This document shows positions 26,635-35,776 of a DNA stretch of 64,000 nt, piece by piece (position 1 is the stretch's first letter; every line of letters starts with the position of its first letter). This DNA is from Pseudomonas sp. HS6 (GTDB lineage: Bacteria > Pseudomonadota > Gammaproteobacteria > Pseudomonadales > Pseudomonadaceae): the NCBI RefSeq assembly GCF_023375815.1, contig NZ_CP067412.1, positions 3,720,001 through 3,784,000 of the forward strand, in the 5' to 3' direction. Position numbers and translations under genes: made by a program. The notes beneath the pieces were generated by a model. The model was given only the letters and a program-made list of their open reading frames with translations, was not told where the DNA came from and ran no database searches.

Positions 26635-28878
26635 ATGGTACAGGTGAGAGCACACCAGCCGATCAACACCGACGGCAGTATCAATCTCGAGGCTTGGCTC
26701 GATCATGCGGTCAGTGTCGATCTGGCACTGGATCGCGAAGCCTTGAAAGAGGCCTGTGAGTTCGCTCGACAGGCCGAGCAACAGTCCAATGCAGCGAAGA
26801 ATCTGTGGACCGAGGGCAGCGGCAGTTTCAGCACCGGCCTCGAAATCGCCGAGATTCTCGCCGACCTCAAGCTGGATCAGGATTCGCTGGTCGCGGCGGT
26901 GCTTTACCGTGGCGTGCGCGAAGGCCAGATCGAGCTGGCAGCGGTCAGCCAGCGCTTCGGCCCGGTGGTCGCCAAACTGATTGACGGCGTGCAGCGCATG
27001 GCCGCGATCAGCGCCAGCCTCAGTCCTCGTCAATCGATGGTGATGGGCACTCAGGGCCAGGTGGAAAACCTGCGCAAGATGCTGGTGGCGATGGTCGACG
27101 ACGTACGCGTCGCACTGATCAAACTCGCCGAACGCACCTGTGCGATCCGCGCAGTGAAAACCGCCGACGACGAGAAGCGCAACCGGGTCGCCCGGGAGGT
27201 CTTCGACATCTATGCGCCGCTCGCCCACCGACTCGGCATCGGTCATATCAAATGGGAACTGGAGGACTTGTCCTTCCGTTACCTGGAACCCGACCAATAC
27301 AAACAGATTGCCAAGCTGCTCCACGAGAGGCGGCTCGACCGCGAGCGTTTCATCGCCGACGTGATGACCCAGCTCAAGGACGAATTGCAGGCCACCGGCG
27401 TCGACGCCGACATCAGTGGCCGGGCCAAACACATCTATTCGATCTGGCGCAAAATGCAGCGCAAGGGTCTGGAATTCAGCCAGATCTACGACGTGCGTGC
27501 TGTGCGCGTGCTGGTGCCGGAAATGCGCGACTGCTACACCGCGCTCGGCATCGTCCACACCCTGTGGCGGCACATTCCGAAAGAGTTCGACGACTACATC
27601 GCCAACCCGAAAGAGAACGGCTACCGCTCGCTGCACACCGCGGTGATCGGCCCGGAAGGCAAGGTGCTGGAAGTCCAGATTCGTACGCATTCGATGCACG
27701 AAGAGGCCGAGCTCGGCGTCTGCGCGCACTGGCGCTACAAGGGCACCGACGTCAAATCCGGCTCGAATCACTACGAAGAGAAAATCTCCTGGCTGCGTCA
27801 GGTACTCGAGTGGCATGAAGAGCTGGGCGACATCGGTGGTCTGGCCGAACAGCTGCGGGTCGATATTGAACCTGACCGGGTCTACATCTTTACCCCTGAC
27901 GGCCATGCCATCGACTTGCCGAAGGGCGCGACCCCGCTGGACTTCGCCTACCGCGTGCACACCGAAATCGGTCACAACTGCCGTGGCGCCAAGATCAACG
28001 GGCGGATCGTGCCGCTCAACTACAGCCTGCAGACCGGTGAACAGGTCGAGATCATTACCAGCAAGCACGGCACGCCGAGCCGCGACTGGCTGAACTCGAA
28101 CCTCGGTTACGTCACCACGTCGCGGGCGCGGGCGAAGATCGTTCACTGGTTCAAGTTGCAGGCTCGCGACCAGAACGTTGCGGCCGGCAAGACCCTGATC
28201 GAGCGCGAACTCAATCGCCTCGGTCTGCCGGCGGTGGATTTCGACAAGCTGGCCGACAAGGCCAACATGAAAACCGCCGAAGACATGTTCGCCGCCCTCG
28301 GTGCCGGCGACCTGCGTCTGGCGCAACTGGTCAACCTGGCGCAACAACTGGTCGAGCCGGAACGCGGCAACGAACAGCTGGAACTGATTCCACGCAAGGC
28401 CACCGGCTACAAGCCGGGCAAGCGCGGCGACATTCAGATCCAGGGCGTCGGCAACCTGATGACTCAGATGGCCGGCTGCTGCCAGCCGTTGCCGGGCGAT
28501 GCGATCGTCGGTTACATCACCCAGGGTCGCGGCGTGAGCATTCACCGTCAGGACTGTGCCTCGGTGCTGCAACTGTCCGGGCGCGAGCCTGAGCGGATCA
28601 TCCAGGTCAGCTGGGGCCCGGTGCCGGTGCTCACCTATCCGGTGGACATCGTCATCCGCGCCTACGACCGTTCCGGTCTGCTGCGTGACGTCTCGCAGGT
28701 GCTGCTCAACGAGCGGATCAACGTGCTGGCGGTCAACACCCGCTCGAACAAGGAGGACAACACCGCGTTGATGTCCCTGACCATCGAGATTCCGGGGCTG
28801 GACGCATTGGGGCGGTTGCTGGGGCGGATTTCCCAGTTGCCGAACATCATCGAGACGCGGCGTAACCGGACTCCATGA
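26635..28878 (+). CDS. relA: GTP pyrophosphokinase RelA
   Basis: A 747-residue ribosome-associated (p)ppGpp synthetase that responds to uncharged tRNA. Order of parts: pseudo-hydrolase region at ~50-200, in which the HD metal motif of SpoT is missing (LYRGVREG in its place), as usual in RelA; synthetase domain at ~240-360 with GRAKHIYSIWRKM and ENGYRSLHTAVIGPEG; TGS domain at ~405-470 (YIFTPDGHAIDLPKGATPLD); helical and zinc-finger-like region with GCCQPLPGDAIVGYIT; C-terminal ACT domain. AAGG lies before the ATG. The mazG start overlaps its stop by 4 bp, a classical relA-mazG arrangement. Confidence 0.97.
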   Translation: MVQVRAHQPINTDGSINLEAWLDHAVSVDLALDREALKEACEFARQAEQQSNAAKNLWTEGSGSFSTGLEIAEILADLKLDQDSLVAAVLYRGVREGQIELAAVSQRFGPVVAKLIDGVQRMAAISASLSPRQSMVMGTQGQVENLRKMLVAMVDDVRVALIKLAERTCAIRAVKTADDEKRNRVAREVFDIYAPLAHRLGIGHIKWELEDLSFRYLEPDQYKQIAKLLHERRLDRERFIADVMTQLKDELQATGVDADISGRAKHIYSIWRKMQRKGLEFSQIYDVRAVRVLVPEMRDCYTALGIVHTLWRHIPKEFDDYIANPKENGYRSLHTAVIGPEGKVLEVQIRTHSMHEEAELGVCAHWRYKGTDVKSGSNHYEEKISWLRQVLEWHEELGDIGGLAEQLRVDIEPDRVYIFTPDGHAIDLPKGATPLDFAYRVHTEIGHNCRGAKINGRIVPLNYSLQTGEQVEIITSKHGTPSRDWLNSNLGYVTTSRARAKIVHWFKLQARDQNVAAGKTLIERELNRLGLPAVDFDKLADKANMKTAEDMFAALGAGDLRLAQLVNLAQQLVEPERGNEQLELIPRKATGYKPGKRGDIQIQGVGNLMTQMAGCCQPLPGDAIVGYITQGRGVSIHRQDCASVLQLSGREPERIIQVSWGPVPVLTYPVDIVIRAYDRSGLLRDVSQVLLNERINVLAVNTRSNKEDNTALMSLTIEIPGLDALGRLLGRISQLPNIIETRRNRTP

Positions 28879-29717
28879 AATCGATCTACAGCCTTGAAGA
28901 CCTGTTGCACCTGATGAACCGACTGCGTGACCCGCAGTTCGGTTGCCCGTGGGACATCAAGCAGACTTACGCGACCATCGTCCCGCACACCCTCGAGGAA
29001 GCCTACGAAGTCGCCGATGCCATCGAGCGCGGCGACTTCGATCACTTGCAGGGCGAGTTGGGCGATCTGCTGTTTCAGGTGGTGTATTACAGCCAGTTGG
29101 CGCGTGAAGAAGGGCGGTTCGAATTTGCCGGGGTGGTCGACAGCATCACCCGCAAACTGATCCGTCGTCATCCGCACGTGTTCCCGACCGGCGATCTGTA
29201 CGCACCACTAGACGTGCCGCGTCTGAGCGAAGAGCAGGTCAAGCAGCGCTGGGAGGAGATCAAGGCCGAAGAACGCGCCGAGAAATCCGCCGAGCCGCAG
29301 CAACTGTCATTGCTCGACGATGTGCCGGCCGCACTGCCGGCACTGTCCCGCTCGGCCAAGTTGCAGAAGCGCGCCGGGCAGGTCGGTTTCGACTGGCCGG
29401 ATGCGTTGCCGGTGCTGGACAAGGTGCGTGAAGAGCTCGATGAAGTGCTCGAAGCCATGTCCGAAAATGACCCGCAAGCGGTGGCGGACGAGATCGGCGA
29501 CCTGCTGTTTTCCGTGGTCAATCTGGCCCGGCATCTGAAGGTCGATCCGGAAACCGCGCTGCGTGGCGCCAATGGCAAGTTCGAAAGACGTTTCCGATTT
29601 ATCGAACAGGCATTGCGCGACACCCACCGACCCATAGAAGATTGCACCCTCGAAGAGTTGGACGCCCTGTGGGGTGAAGCCAAACGTCAGGAAAAGAATT
29701 TGCCCAGCTGCGGCTGA
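28875..29717 (+). CDS. mazG: Nucleoside triphosphate pyrophosphohydrolase MazG
   Basis: A 280-residue enzyme that hydrolyses NTPs to NMP and pyrophosphate. Two MazG domains are present: residues ~10-125 (LRDPQFGCPWDIKQTY, EEAYEVADAIE, ELGDLLFQVVYY) and ~160-270 (VGFDWPDALPVLDKVREEL, DEIGDLLFSVVNLARHL). Each keeps the EExxE and ExxD magnesium motifs, so both seem intact. ATGA overlap with relA couples the two; MazG is thought to tune nucleotide pools during starvation. Confidence 0.95.
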   Translation: MKSIYSLEDLLHLMNRLRDPQFGCPWDIKQTYATIVPHTLEEAYEVADAIERGDFDHLQGELGDLLFQVVYYSQLAREEGRFEFAGVVDSITRKLIRRHPHVFPTGDLYAPLDVPRLSEEQVKQRWEEIKAEERAEKSAEPQQLSLLDDVPAALPALSRSAKLQKRAGQVGFDWPDALPVLDKVREELDEVLEAMSENDPQAVADEIGDLLFSVVNLARHLKVDPETALRGANGKFERRFRFIEQALRDTHRPIEDCTLEELDALWGEAKRQEKNLPSCG

Positions 29718-29743
29718 GCCGTTGCCCAAGTGAGTAAGCATCA

Positions 29744-30286
29744 ATGAGCCTTTCCCTTCGCGACCAGTTGCTCAAGGCAGGACTGGTCAACCAAAAGCAG
29801 GCCAAACAGGTCAGCAAAGACAAGCAGAAACAACAGCGTCTGGCTCACAAAGGCCAGATCGAACTGGACGACTCCCAGCAGCGCGCTGCCCAGGAAGCTC
29901 AGGCCGAGAAGGTCAAGCGCGACCAGGAGCTGAACCGTCAGCAGCAGGAGAAGGCCGAGGCCAAGGCTCGCGCCGCACAGGTCAAGCAGTTGATCGAAGT
30001 CTCGCGTCTGCCGAAGCTGACCACCGAGGACTACTACAACTTCGTTGACGACAAGAAGGTCAAGCGCATTTCCGTCAACACGCTGATGCGCAACAAGCTC
30101 AGCAGCGGCTCGCTGGCGATCGTGCACCACGCCGGCGGCTATGAAGTGATTCCTCGTGAGGCGGCCCTGAAGATTCAGGAGCGCGATCCACAGCGCATCG
30201 TGCAGTTGAACGAGAAGGTCGAAGAGGTCAATGCCGAGGACGATCCGTACGCGGCCTATGTGATCCCTGATGATCTGATGTGGTAA
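29744..30286 (+). CDS. DUF2058 (YaiL-like) protein
   Basis: A 180-residue basic, highly charged protein. The N-terminus LSLRDQLLKAGLVNQKQAKQ is the DUF2058 hallmark. Residues ~20-85 are a long Lys/Glu/Gln-rich helix, probably a coiled coil, and the C-terminal part (DDKKVKRISVNTLMRNKLSSG) is globular. YaiL of E. coli belongs to the same family; the function is not firmly known. It lies 26 bp after mazG and ends in a strong terminator, so it is probably the last gene of the relA-mazG unit. Confidence 0.88.
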   Translation: MSLSLRDQLLKAGLVNQKQAKQVSKDKQKQQRLAHKGQIELDDSQQRAAQEAQAEKVKRDQELNRQQQEKAEAKARAAQVKQLIEVSRLPKLTTEDYYNFVDDKKVKRISVNTLMRNKLSSGSLAIVHHAGGYEVIPREAALKIQERDPQRIVQLNEKVEEVNAEDDPYAAYVIPDDLMW

Positions 30287-30330
30287 TCGGATCTCGCCAG
30301 GCTGCAAAGCAACCCTGAAGCACCCAATAA

Positions 30331-30365
30331 CGACAAACCCCGCTCATGGCGGGGTTTGTCGTTTT
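30331..30365 (+). terminator. Strong terminator, usable on both strands
   Basis: CGACAAACCCCGC, five-base loop, GCGGGGTTTGTCG: a perfect 13-bp stem followed by TTTT. It separates the DUF2058 gene from the convergent small gene. Confidence 0.9.
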
Positions 30366-30382
30366 CAATGCTGTGATTTGTT

Positions 30383-30571
30383 TCAGGCAGAGCGTTGGTC
30401 ACGTTGCCGTTCGAGCAGTTCCAGTTCGGCCTTGTAGTTGTGGGCGTCGATCTCGTTGTGGAACATGCCGACCAGCAAGTCTTGTTGATGCACATCCCAG
30501 ATCCGTACACCGGCGGCTACGCCTTCATGGGACATGTGTGAATCGTCGCGTTCAGTTACTTTTACAGTCAT
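30383..30571 (-). CDS. Small conserved hypothetical protein (62 aa)
   Basis: A 62-residue soluble protein, MTVKVTERDDSHMSHEGVAA at its start, with the pattern VRIWDVHQQDLLVGMFHNEI that suggests a small alpha/beta domain. I do not recognise a family. GGAGC seven bases before the ATG and the position between two terminators support a real gene. The function is unknown. Confidence 0.65.
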   Translation of the reverse strand: MTVKVTERDDSHMSHEGVAAGVRIWDVHQQDLLVGMFHNEIDAHNYKAELELLERQRDQRSA

Positions 30572-30893
30572 CTGCTAGCTCCAATCTCTGTTATCTGCAG
30601 CAAGGCGTGTGCAGGGCTCTGTTATAGAATTTGTTAGCCTGCTAAGTAAACGCTCGATTCGTGCAATGTATCCTTGCGAAATCTGCAACAGTCCTGGAGC
30701 CCGCCAAATACGCGACATTCGGTCGCAGGGCGGTAAGTTGCATGACAAACGTTTCATCTTCAGACGCTCCAAAGAACCCTGTGGGAACTGGCTTGCCAGC
30801 GATTGCGGAGTGTCAGTCGGCAGGGATGTTTGCAATGCGGACGTCATCGCTGGCAAGCCAGCTCCCACAGGGATAAGCGCTTTTCTCCAGGCG
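30572..30893. other. Non-coding stretch between the small gene and the fabB terminator
   Basis: About 320 bp with no credible gene. It holds the promoter region of the small minus-strand gene, a direct repeat CTCTGTTAT (near 30587 and 30616) and a REP pair at 30779-30872. I see nothing else. Confidence 0.6.
30779..30872. repeat. REP-type inverted pair (GGCAAGCCAGCTCCCAC class)
   Basis: Left arm 30779-30809 (CCTGTGGGAACTGGCTTGCC...) and right arm 30844-30872 (CATCGCTGGCAAGCCAGCTC...) are inverses with one mismatch near the arm head. Confidence 0.85.
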
Positions 30894-30926
30894 AAAAAAA
30901 ACGCCCCGAACCAGTCGGGGCGTTTT
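30894..30926 (-). terminator. Terminator of the fabAB operon
   Basis: Read on the minus strand: AACGCCCCGA, loop, TCGGGGCGTT, then eight T. It lies about 25 bp after the fabB stop. Confidence 0.9.
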
Positions 30927-30950
30927 CATGTGCGGCTCAGCAGAAGGGAA

Positions 30951-32171
30951 TTACTTGCCTTCCCAGCGCTTCAGCACGAGGGTGGCGTTGGTGCCACCGA
31001 AACCGAAGCTGTTGCTCATCACGGTGTTGATGGTGGCGTTTTCGCGGGTCTTGGTCAGCACCGGCAGATCGGCCACTTCAGGGTCCAGCTCGTCGATGTT
31101 GGCGGAGCCGGCGATGAAGTTGCCTTCCATCATCAGCATGCAGTAGATCGCTTCGTGAACGCCGGCGGCGCCCAGGGAGTGACCCGACAGGCTCTTGGTG
31201 GAGCTGATGGCCGGTGCCTTGTCGCCGAACACTTCACGCACACCTTTCATTTCCGCGACGTCGCCGACCGGAGTCGAGGTGCCGTGGGTGTTCAGGTAGT
31301 CGATCGGGGTGTCGACGGTGGACATTGCCATCTGCATGCAGCGGATAGCGCCTTCGCCGCTTGGAGCCACCATGTCGTAGCCGTCGGACGTCGCGCCGTA
31401 GCCAACGATTTCCGCGTAGATTTTCGCGCCACGGGCCAGAGCGTGCTCCAGCTCCTCGACCACGACCATGCCACCACCACCGGCGATGACGAAACCGTCA
31501 CGGTCGGCGTCGTAGGCGCGGGAGGCTTTTTCCGGGGTGTCGTTGCGCTTGCTGGACAGGGCGCCCATTGCGTCGAACAGGAACGACTGGCTCCAGTGCT
31601 CCTCTTCGCCGCCACCGGCGAACACGATGTCCTGCTTGCCCATCTGGATCTGTTCCATGGCGGTACCGATGCAGTGAGCACTGGTGGCGCAGGCAGAAGC
31701 GATGGAGTAGTTCAGGCCCTTGATCTTGAACGGAGTGGCCAGGCACGCCGAAACGGTGCTGCTCATGGTCCGCGTTACGCGGTATGGGCCGACGCGCTTG
31801 ACGCCTTTCTCGCGCAGGATGTCCAGCGCTTCCATCTGGTTCAAGGTCGACGCACCGCCGGAACCGGCGATCAGGCCGGTACGCGGGTTGGACACCTGCT
31901 CTTCGGTCAGACCGGAATCGGTGATGGCGTCTTTCATGGCCAGGTAGGCGTAAGCCGCAGCGTGGCCGACGAAGCGATAGATCTTGCGATCGATCAGTTC
32001 TTCAAGGTTGAGGTCGATGGAGCCGGAAACCTGGCTACGCAGACCCATTTCGGCATATTCCGGGTTGAACCGGATGCCAGGGCGGCTTGCACGCAGGTTA
32101 GCGGAGACGGTCTCTTTGTCATTGCCCAGGCACGAAACAATGCCCAGACCAGTGATAACGACGCGGCGCAT
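30951..32171 (-). CDS. fabB: 3-oxoacyl-ACP synthase I FabB
   Basis: A 406-residue condensing enzyme that elongates cis-3-decenoyl-ACP in unsaturated fatty-acid synthesis. The active cysteine is in [14 protein letters not shown]; the two histidines lie in [11 protein letters not shown] and [14 protein letters not shown], the latter preceded by the lysine of SSTKSLSGH. The glycine-rich end [13 protein letters not shown] is typical. AAGGG precedes the ATG by nine bases. It follows fabA by 11 bp, forming the fabAB operon found in gamma-proteobacteria with anaerobic unsaturated fatty-acid synthesis. Confidence 0.97.
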   Translation of the reverse strand: MRRVVITGLGIVSCLGNDKETVSANLRASRPGIRFNPEYAEMGLRSQVSGSIDLNLEELIDRKIYRFVGHAAAYAYLAMKDAITDSGLTEEQVSNPRTGLIAGSGGASTLNQMEALDILREKGVKRVGPYRVTRTMSSTVSACLATPFKIKGLNYSIASACATSAHCIGTAMEQIQMGKQDIVFAGGGEEEHWSQSFLFDAMGALSSKRNDTPEKASRAYDADRDGFVIAGGGGMVVVEELEHALARGAKIYAEIVGYGATSDGYDMVAPSGEGAIRCMQMAMSTVDTPIDYLNTHGTSTPVGDVAEMKGVREVFGDKAPAISSTKSLSGHSLGAAGVHEAIYCMLMMEGNFIAGSANIDELDPEVADLPVLTKTRENATINTVMSNSFGFGGTNATLVLKRWEGK

Positions 32172-32182
32172 GCGAATAACCC

Positions 32183-32698
32183 TTAGAAGTTGTCAGTGGA
32201 GGTGAACACGCCGACGCGAAGGCCTTCGGCGGTGTAGATTTCGCGACCGTCGACAGTTACCGAACCATCGGCGATGGCCAGGTTCAGCTTGCCCTTCAGG
32301 ACGCGTTTGATATGAATGTTGTAGGTGACTTTCTTGGCGGTCGGCAGAACCTGGCCGAAGAACTTCACTTCGCCCGAACCCAGCGCACGGCCGCGGCCCG
32401 GCAGGCCTTGCCAGCCCAGGAAGAAGCCGACCAGTTGCCACATGGCGTCCAGACCCAGGCAGCCCGGCATCACCGGATCACCCTCGAAGTGGCAAGCGAA
32501 GAACCACAGGTCAGGGTTGATATCCAGCTCGGCGACCAATTCACCTTTGCCGTACTTGCCGCCTTCTTCGCTGATCAGGGTGATGCGATCCACCATCAGC
32601 ATGTTCGGGGCGGGCAGTTGCGCGTTACCTGGGCCGAACAGCTCACCGCGACTGCAGCGCAGCAGGTCTTCCCGAGTAAAGGCGTTTTGTTTGGTCAT
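32183..32698 (-). CDS. fabA: 3-hydroxydecanoyl-ACP dehydratase/isomerase FabA
   Basis: A 171-residue hotdog enzyme that dehydrates 3-hydroxydecanoyl-ACP and isomerises the product to the cis-3 form, the branch point to unsaturated fatty acids. The catalytic histidine is in [20 protein letters not shown], with the aspartate in the same block (LDAMWQL). The length equals that of E. coli FabA. GAGGAG lies six bases before the ATG. First gene of the fabAB operon; a palindrome upstream may bind a TetR-type regulator. Confidence 0.97.
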   Translation of the reverse strand: MTKQNAFTREDLLRCSRGELFGPGNAQLPAPNMLMVDRITLISEEGGKYGKGELVAELDINPDLWFFACHFEGDPVMPGCLGLDAMWQLVGFFLGWQGLPGRGRALGSGEVKFFGQVLPTAKKVTYNIHIKRVLKGKLNLAIADGSVTVDGREIYTAEGLRVGVFTSTDNF

Positions 32699-32831
32699 GC
32701 GAGCTCCTCAATAATCCCATGCGGCAGGTGGGGCAAATCTTCCCGACCGATCGACGCGTTCATGCCTCGAACCGGCAGCCTACTCATAGACTATTGCGTT
32801 GTGGTGAAAGTCACAGCACCAAGGACATGAA

Positions 32832-32845
32832 TGTACACTTGTGCA
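32832..32845. promoter_or_regulatory. Candidate FabR/DesT-type operator upstream of fabA
   Basis: TGTACACTTGTGCA is an inverted repeat TGYACA-N2-TGTRCA with one mismatch, about 135 bp upstream of the fabA start. TetR-type regulators of fabAB (FabR in E. coli, DesT in P. aeruginosa) bind GTACA-like palindromes there. Assignment to either is inferred. Confidence 0.4.
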
Positions 32846-32945
32846 CTGAAATTTTTATTCAAGCCCCTTTTGAGGCTCGTTCGGGTGCCTAAGACTGCCG
32901 CACTTTCGCTTTTCACGCCAGTCGCAGATGCTCGAAAGGGCCTCC

Positions 32946-34847
32946 CTACTGCACCCAGCGCTGCAGAATCTGCTGCAGGTCATTCCGTTTGAACGGCTTG
33001 GCCAGGTAATCATTCATCCCCGCCGACAGGCAATTTTCGCGGTCGCCCTGCAACGCGTTGGCGGTCAGGGCGATGATCGGTACATGATCGCAGCCGGGCA
33101 GGCGGCGGATCTGTCGGGTCGCTTCGTAACCATCGATGATCGGCAAGCGGCAATCCATCAGGATAGCTTCGAAACGATTGCCCCCGGCGCTGCGCACGGC
33201 CTGCATACCGTCGGTGGCGACGCTCACAGTGAAGCCCAGACTGCGCAACATTGCCTCGATCACGGTCTGGTTGACCGGATTGTCCTCCACCAGCAAGACA
33301 TTGCGACCTTCGCCGTGCGCATTGCCATCGACTGCACGCGGCGCCGCCAGTGCAGGCAGTGCCTGCTTATATAGAGCCAGTGGAATTTCCAGGGTAAACA
33401 CCGAGCCGCGACCTTCTTCGCTTTGCGCGCGCAAGGTGCCGCCCATCCGTTCCGCCAGGGTGCGGGCGATCGGCAGACCCAGACCGGTTCCGCCGTACCG
33501 ACGCGAAATCGAGCTGTCGGCCTGCTGAAACGCGTTGAACATCAATTCCAGGCTTTCCGAAGAAATCCCGATGCCGCTGTCGCGCACCGAGCAGGTGAAC
33601 CAAAGCAGTTCGTGATCCAGCGACTGCCACTGTGCCTCGATGCTGACGCGACCCTGTTCGGTGAACTTCAGCGCATTGCCCACCAGATTGACCAGAATCT
33701 GGCGGATCCGCGTCGGGTCGCCCTGCACCTGCAAACCGCGCAGATCTTCGGGAACCCGCAGTTGCAGGGCCAGGCCACGTTGCGCCGCACTGTGCTGGAA
33801 CGACTGCGCGCACGCGCCGATCAGGTCGGCGAGGTTGAATGGAATGTGCTCCAGCTCCAGTTCCGAACGCTCGATGCGCGAGAAATCCAGAATGTCGTTG
33901 ATCACCTTGAGCAAATGCTCGGTGGACTCGGAGGCCAGCGCCGCGTATTCGATCTGCTCCTCGGTCATCTCGGTGGTTTCCAGCAATTGCAGCATGCCCA
34001 GTACGCCGTTCATCGGGGTGCGCAATTCATGGCTCATCATTGCCAGGAAATCCGACTTGGCGTTGTTGGCCTTTTCCGCCTCTTCGCGGGTCTGGATCAG
34101 TTGCGCCATGGCCTGATGCTGTTCGCGGCTGGCCTGTTCCAGCGCCTGGGCCAGATTGTTGATGTGCTGCGACAGGGCGCCCAACTCGGTGTCATCGACA
34201 ATCGGCAGCGGGGTCTTGTAGTCACCGTCCTGAATCGCCTTGACCGCATCGCCGATATCGCGGATCGGCTGCGACAGGCTGCCGGCCAGTCGCCGCGCCA
34301 GGACAAACGTGAAGAGCAGGGCGAACAGCGCCAGAATCCCGGCCTTGAGCAGGATTTCCTGTTGGCGCTGGCTGAAGGCATCGTTGGACAGGCCGACGAT
34401 CACCCGCCCCAAATAGTCCTCGCTGGCGCCGCCGTTGCTGCTTTTGCCGTCCTGAAAGAAATCATTGTGCAGGGCAATCCGTTGCAGTCGCACCGGCGAC
34501 TGAAACACTTCGACCTGATGCGGGCGTTTGTGCGTATCCGACGGTTGTTCGACATAGGCCAGAATGCGATTGGCGCTGTCCTGCACTTCAAGAAAGCGCA
34601 CGTTCGGCGTCGCGAGCGTGGCTTTGAGCAGGCTTTCCAGCACCTCGTTGTTACCGGAAATTACCCCGTACTCGGTGGCCGGTGCGAGCTGGTTGGCGAT
34701 CAGTTGGCCGGTGTGGTTCAGCTCCTGACGCAAATCCTGGATGCGCACGAAGGTGAAAAAGCTGATCAGCAGCAAGGTCAGCAACAGCGCAGGGCCCAGG
34801 CTGATCAACTGGGTGCGGGTATTGATGTCCCAACGGCGGAAAATCAT
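32946..34847 (-). CDS. Hybrid sensor histidine kinase, last gene of a receptor operon
   Basis: A 633-residue inner-membrane kinase. Membrane helices lie at ~15-34 and ~168-188, around a periplasmic domain of about 130 residues ([20 protein letters not shown] begins it). HAMP follows ([19 protein letters not shown]), then a coiled coil, the phosphorylated histidine in [15 protein letters not shown] near 270, an ATPase domain ([19 protein letters not shown]), and a C-terminal receiver with the aspartate in [13 protein letters not shown] near 564. There is no HPt domain or DNA-binding output, so it must pass phosphate to an unlinked HPt protein or regulator. It overlaps the binding-protein gene by 4 bp (ATGA), which suggests that protein is its sensing partner. 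Confidence 0.9.
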   Translation of the reverse strand: MIFRRWDINTRTQLISLGPALLLTLLLISFFTFVRIQDLRQELNHTGQLIANQLAPATEYGVISGNNEVLESLLKATLATPNVRFLEVQDSANRILAYVEQPSDTHKRPHQVEVFQSPVRLQRIALHNDFFQDGKSSNGGASEDYLGRVIVGLSNDAFSQRQQEILLKAGILALFALLFTFVLARRLAGSLSQPIRDIGDAVKAIQDGDYKTPLPIVDDTELGALSQHINNLAQALEQASREQHQAMAQLIQTREEAEKANNAKSDFLAMMSHELRTPMNGVLGMLQLLETTEMTEEQIEYAALASESTEHLLKVINDILDFSRIERSELELEHIPFNLADLIGACAQSFQHSAAQRGLALQLRVPEDLRGLQVQGDPTRIRQILVNLVGNALKFTEQGRVSIEAQWQSLDHELLWFTCSVRDSGIGISSESLELMFNAFQQADSSISRRYGGTGLGLPIARTLAERMGGTLRAQSEEGRGSVFTLEIPLALYKQALPALAAPRAVDGNAHGEGRNVLLVEDNPVNQTVIEAMLRSLGFTVSVATDGMQAVRSAGGNRFEAILMDCRLPIIDGYEATRQIRRLPGCDHVPIIALTANALQGDRENCLSAGMNDYLAKPFKRNDLQQILQRWVQ

Positions 34848-35776
34848 GGGCGGCGCTCTCCTTGGGCCAGCTCTTCGGCGACAGACGCTTCATTCATCGG
34901 TTCTATCCCTAATGAACGAGCCACCTGCGCATTGCTTGATACTTTAAAACGCTCGGGATAGAGCGCTCTGGGCCAGGTGGCCGGTGGGCGGTCGAGCAAT
35001 TCGTCGAGCACCGCCAGCCAATCGCTCTGGTCGCTGTAAGTGCTGGCAAGGCTGCCGGCGCGCACAAACGAGACGTTCGGGCCGATCAGCGCCAGTTGCC
35101 GCGAATAACTGCTGAGCAGCAGGTTTTTCGCGGTTTTCGGGTTGTACAGGTCGGGATCGTCAAGGCCCAGCAGCACATCGCTGTTTTTCAGCACGGTCTG
35201 CAAGGGGCGGCTGTCATGGGTGTTGTCCCAGCGCTGCGGGACGATTTGCAGATTCAGTGGCTGGGCGGCCGATTGCAGCTCCTTGAGCAGGAACTCGCTG
35301 TGCTGATCGAACAGCACGCCGACTCTCTGAGCCTGAGGCAGGATCCGCCGGATCAGCTGCAACTGGCGACTCAGCGGAGGATCGCTCCACAGCAGACTCA
35401 AGTGGGGCGGTTGGGTGGTGCCGAAGCGCTGTCGGGCCTGCAAGCGGCTGATGCGCAGGACCAACGTCGCCGGCCCCTGGGATTCCTGCATGCGCCAGTC
35501 GAGGCTCGGCAGGTCGAGCAGGATCAGGCGCAAGCTCGACGGCAGCTTGCCCGGCGCCGGCAGGCTCGCCAGTGGCTGGAAATGCACGCGGTCGGTGGGG
35601 CGCAGCTCGCTCAGGGCCTGGACGAACGATTGCACGCCGGGGCTTTCCTCGGCGCCGGTCAGTAGAATGTCGGCCGCCTGCACCGCCACGCCGTGCAGCC
35701 AGGCTGTCAGGAACAGGCACAGCCCGGCCAGCCATTGGGCGGCCGTTGGCATCTTCCGTGACATGGCGTAACGCAT
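34844..35776 (-). CDS. Periplasmic ABC-type substrate-binding-like protein
   Basis: A 310-residue exported protein. The signal peptide is [20 protein letters not shown], and the mature protein resembles the ABC_sub_bind fold (PF04392): [20 protein letters not shown], then [19 protein letters not shown] and a final [14 protein letters not shown]. No permease or ATPase gene is near, so a purely transport role is unlikely. The start ATG touches the stop of the receptor gene (TAGATG) with GGAG inside the receptor's last codons; an alternative ATG lies four codons later. The gene sits between an outer-membrane receptor and a hybrid kinase, all coupled, so it may present a ligand to the kinase. Confidence 0.82.
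   Translation of the reverse strand: MRYAMSRKMPTAAQWLAGLCLFLTAWLHGVAVQAADILLTGAEESPGVQSFVQALSELRPTDRVHFQPLASLPAPGKLPSSLRLILLDLPSLDWRMQESQGPATLVLRISRLQARQRFGTTQPPHLSLLWSDPPLSRQLQLIRRILPQAQRVGVLFDQHSEFLLKELQSAAQPLNLQIVPQRWDNTHDSRPLQTVLKNSDVLLGLDDPDLYNPKTAKNLLLSSYSRQLALIGPNVSFVRAGSLASTYSDQSDWLAVLDELLDRPPATWPRALYPERFKVSSNAQVARSLGIEPMNEASVAEELAQGERRP

Noticed and set aside
30609..32186. Long open frame antisense to fabB
   Set aside because: Opposite a well-conserved gene, starts in an intergenic REP region, and looks like a codon-bias shadow.
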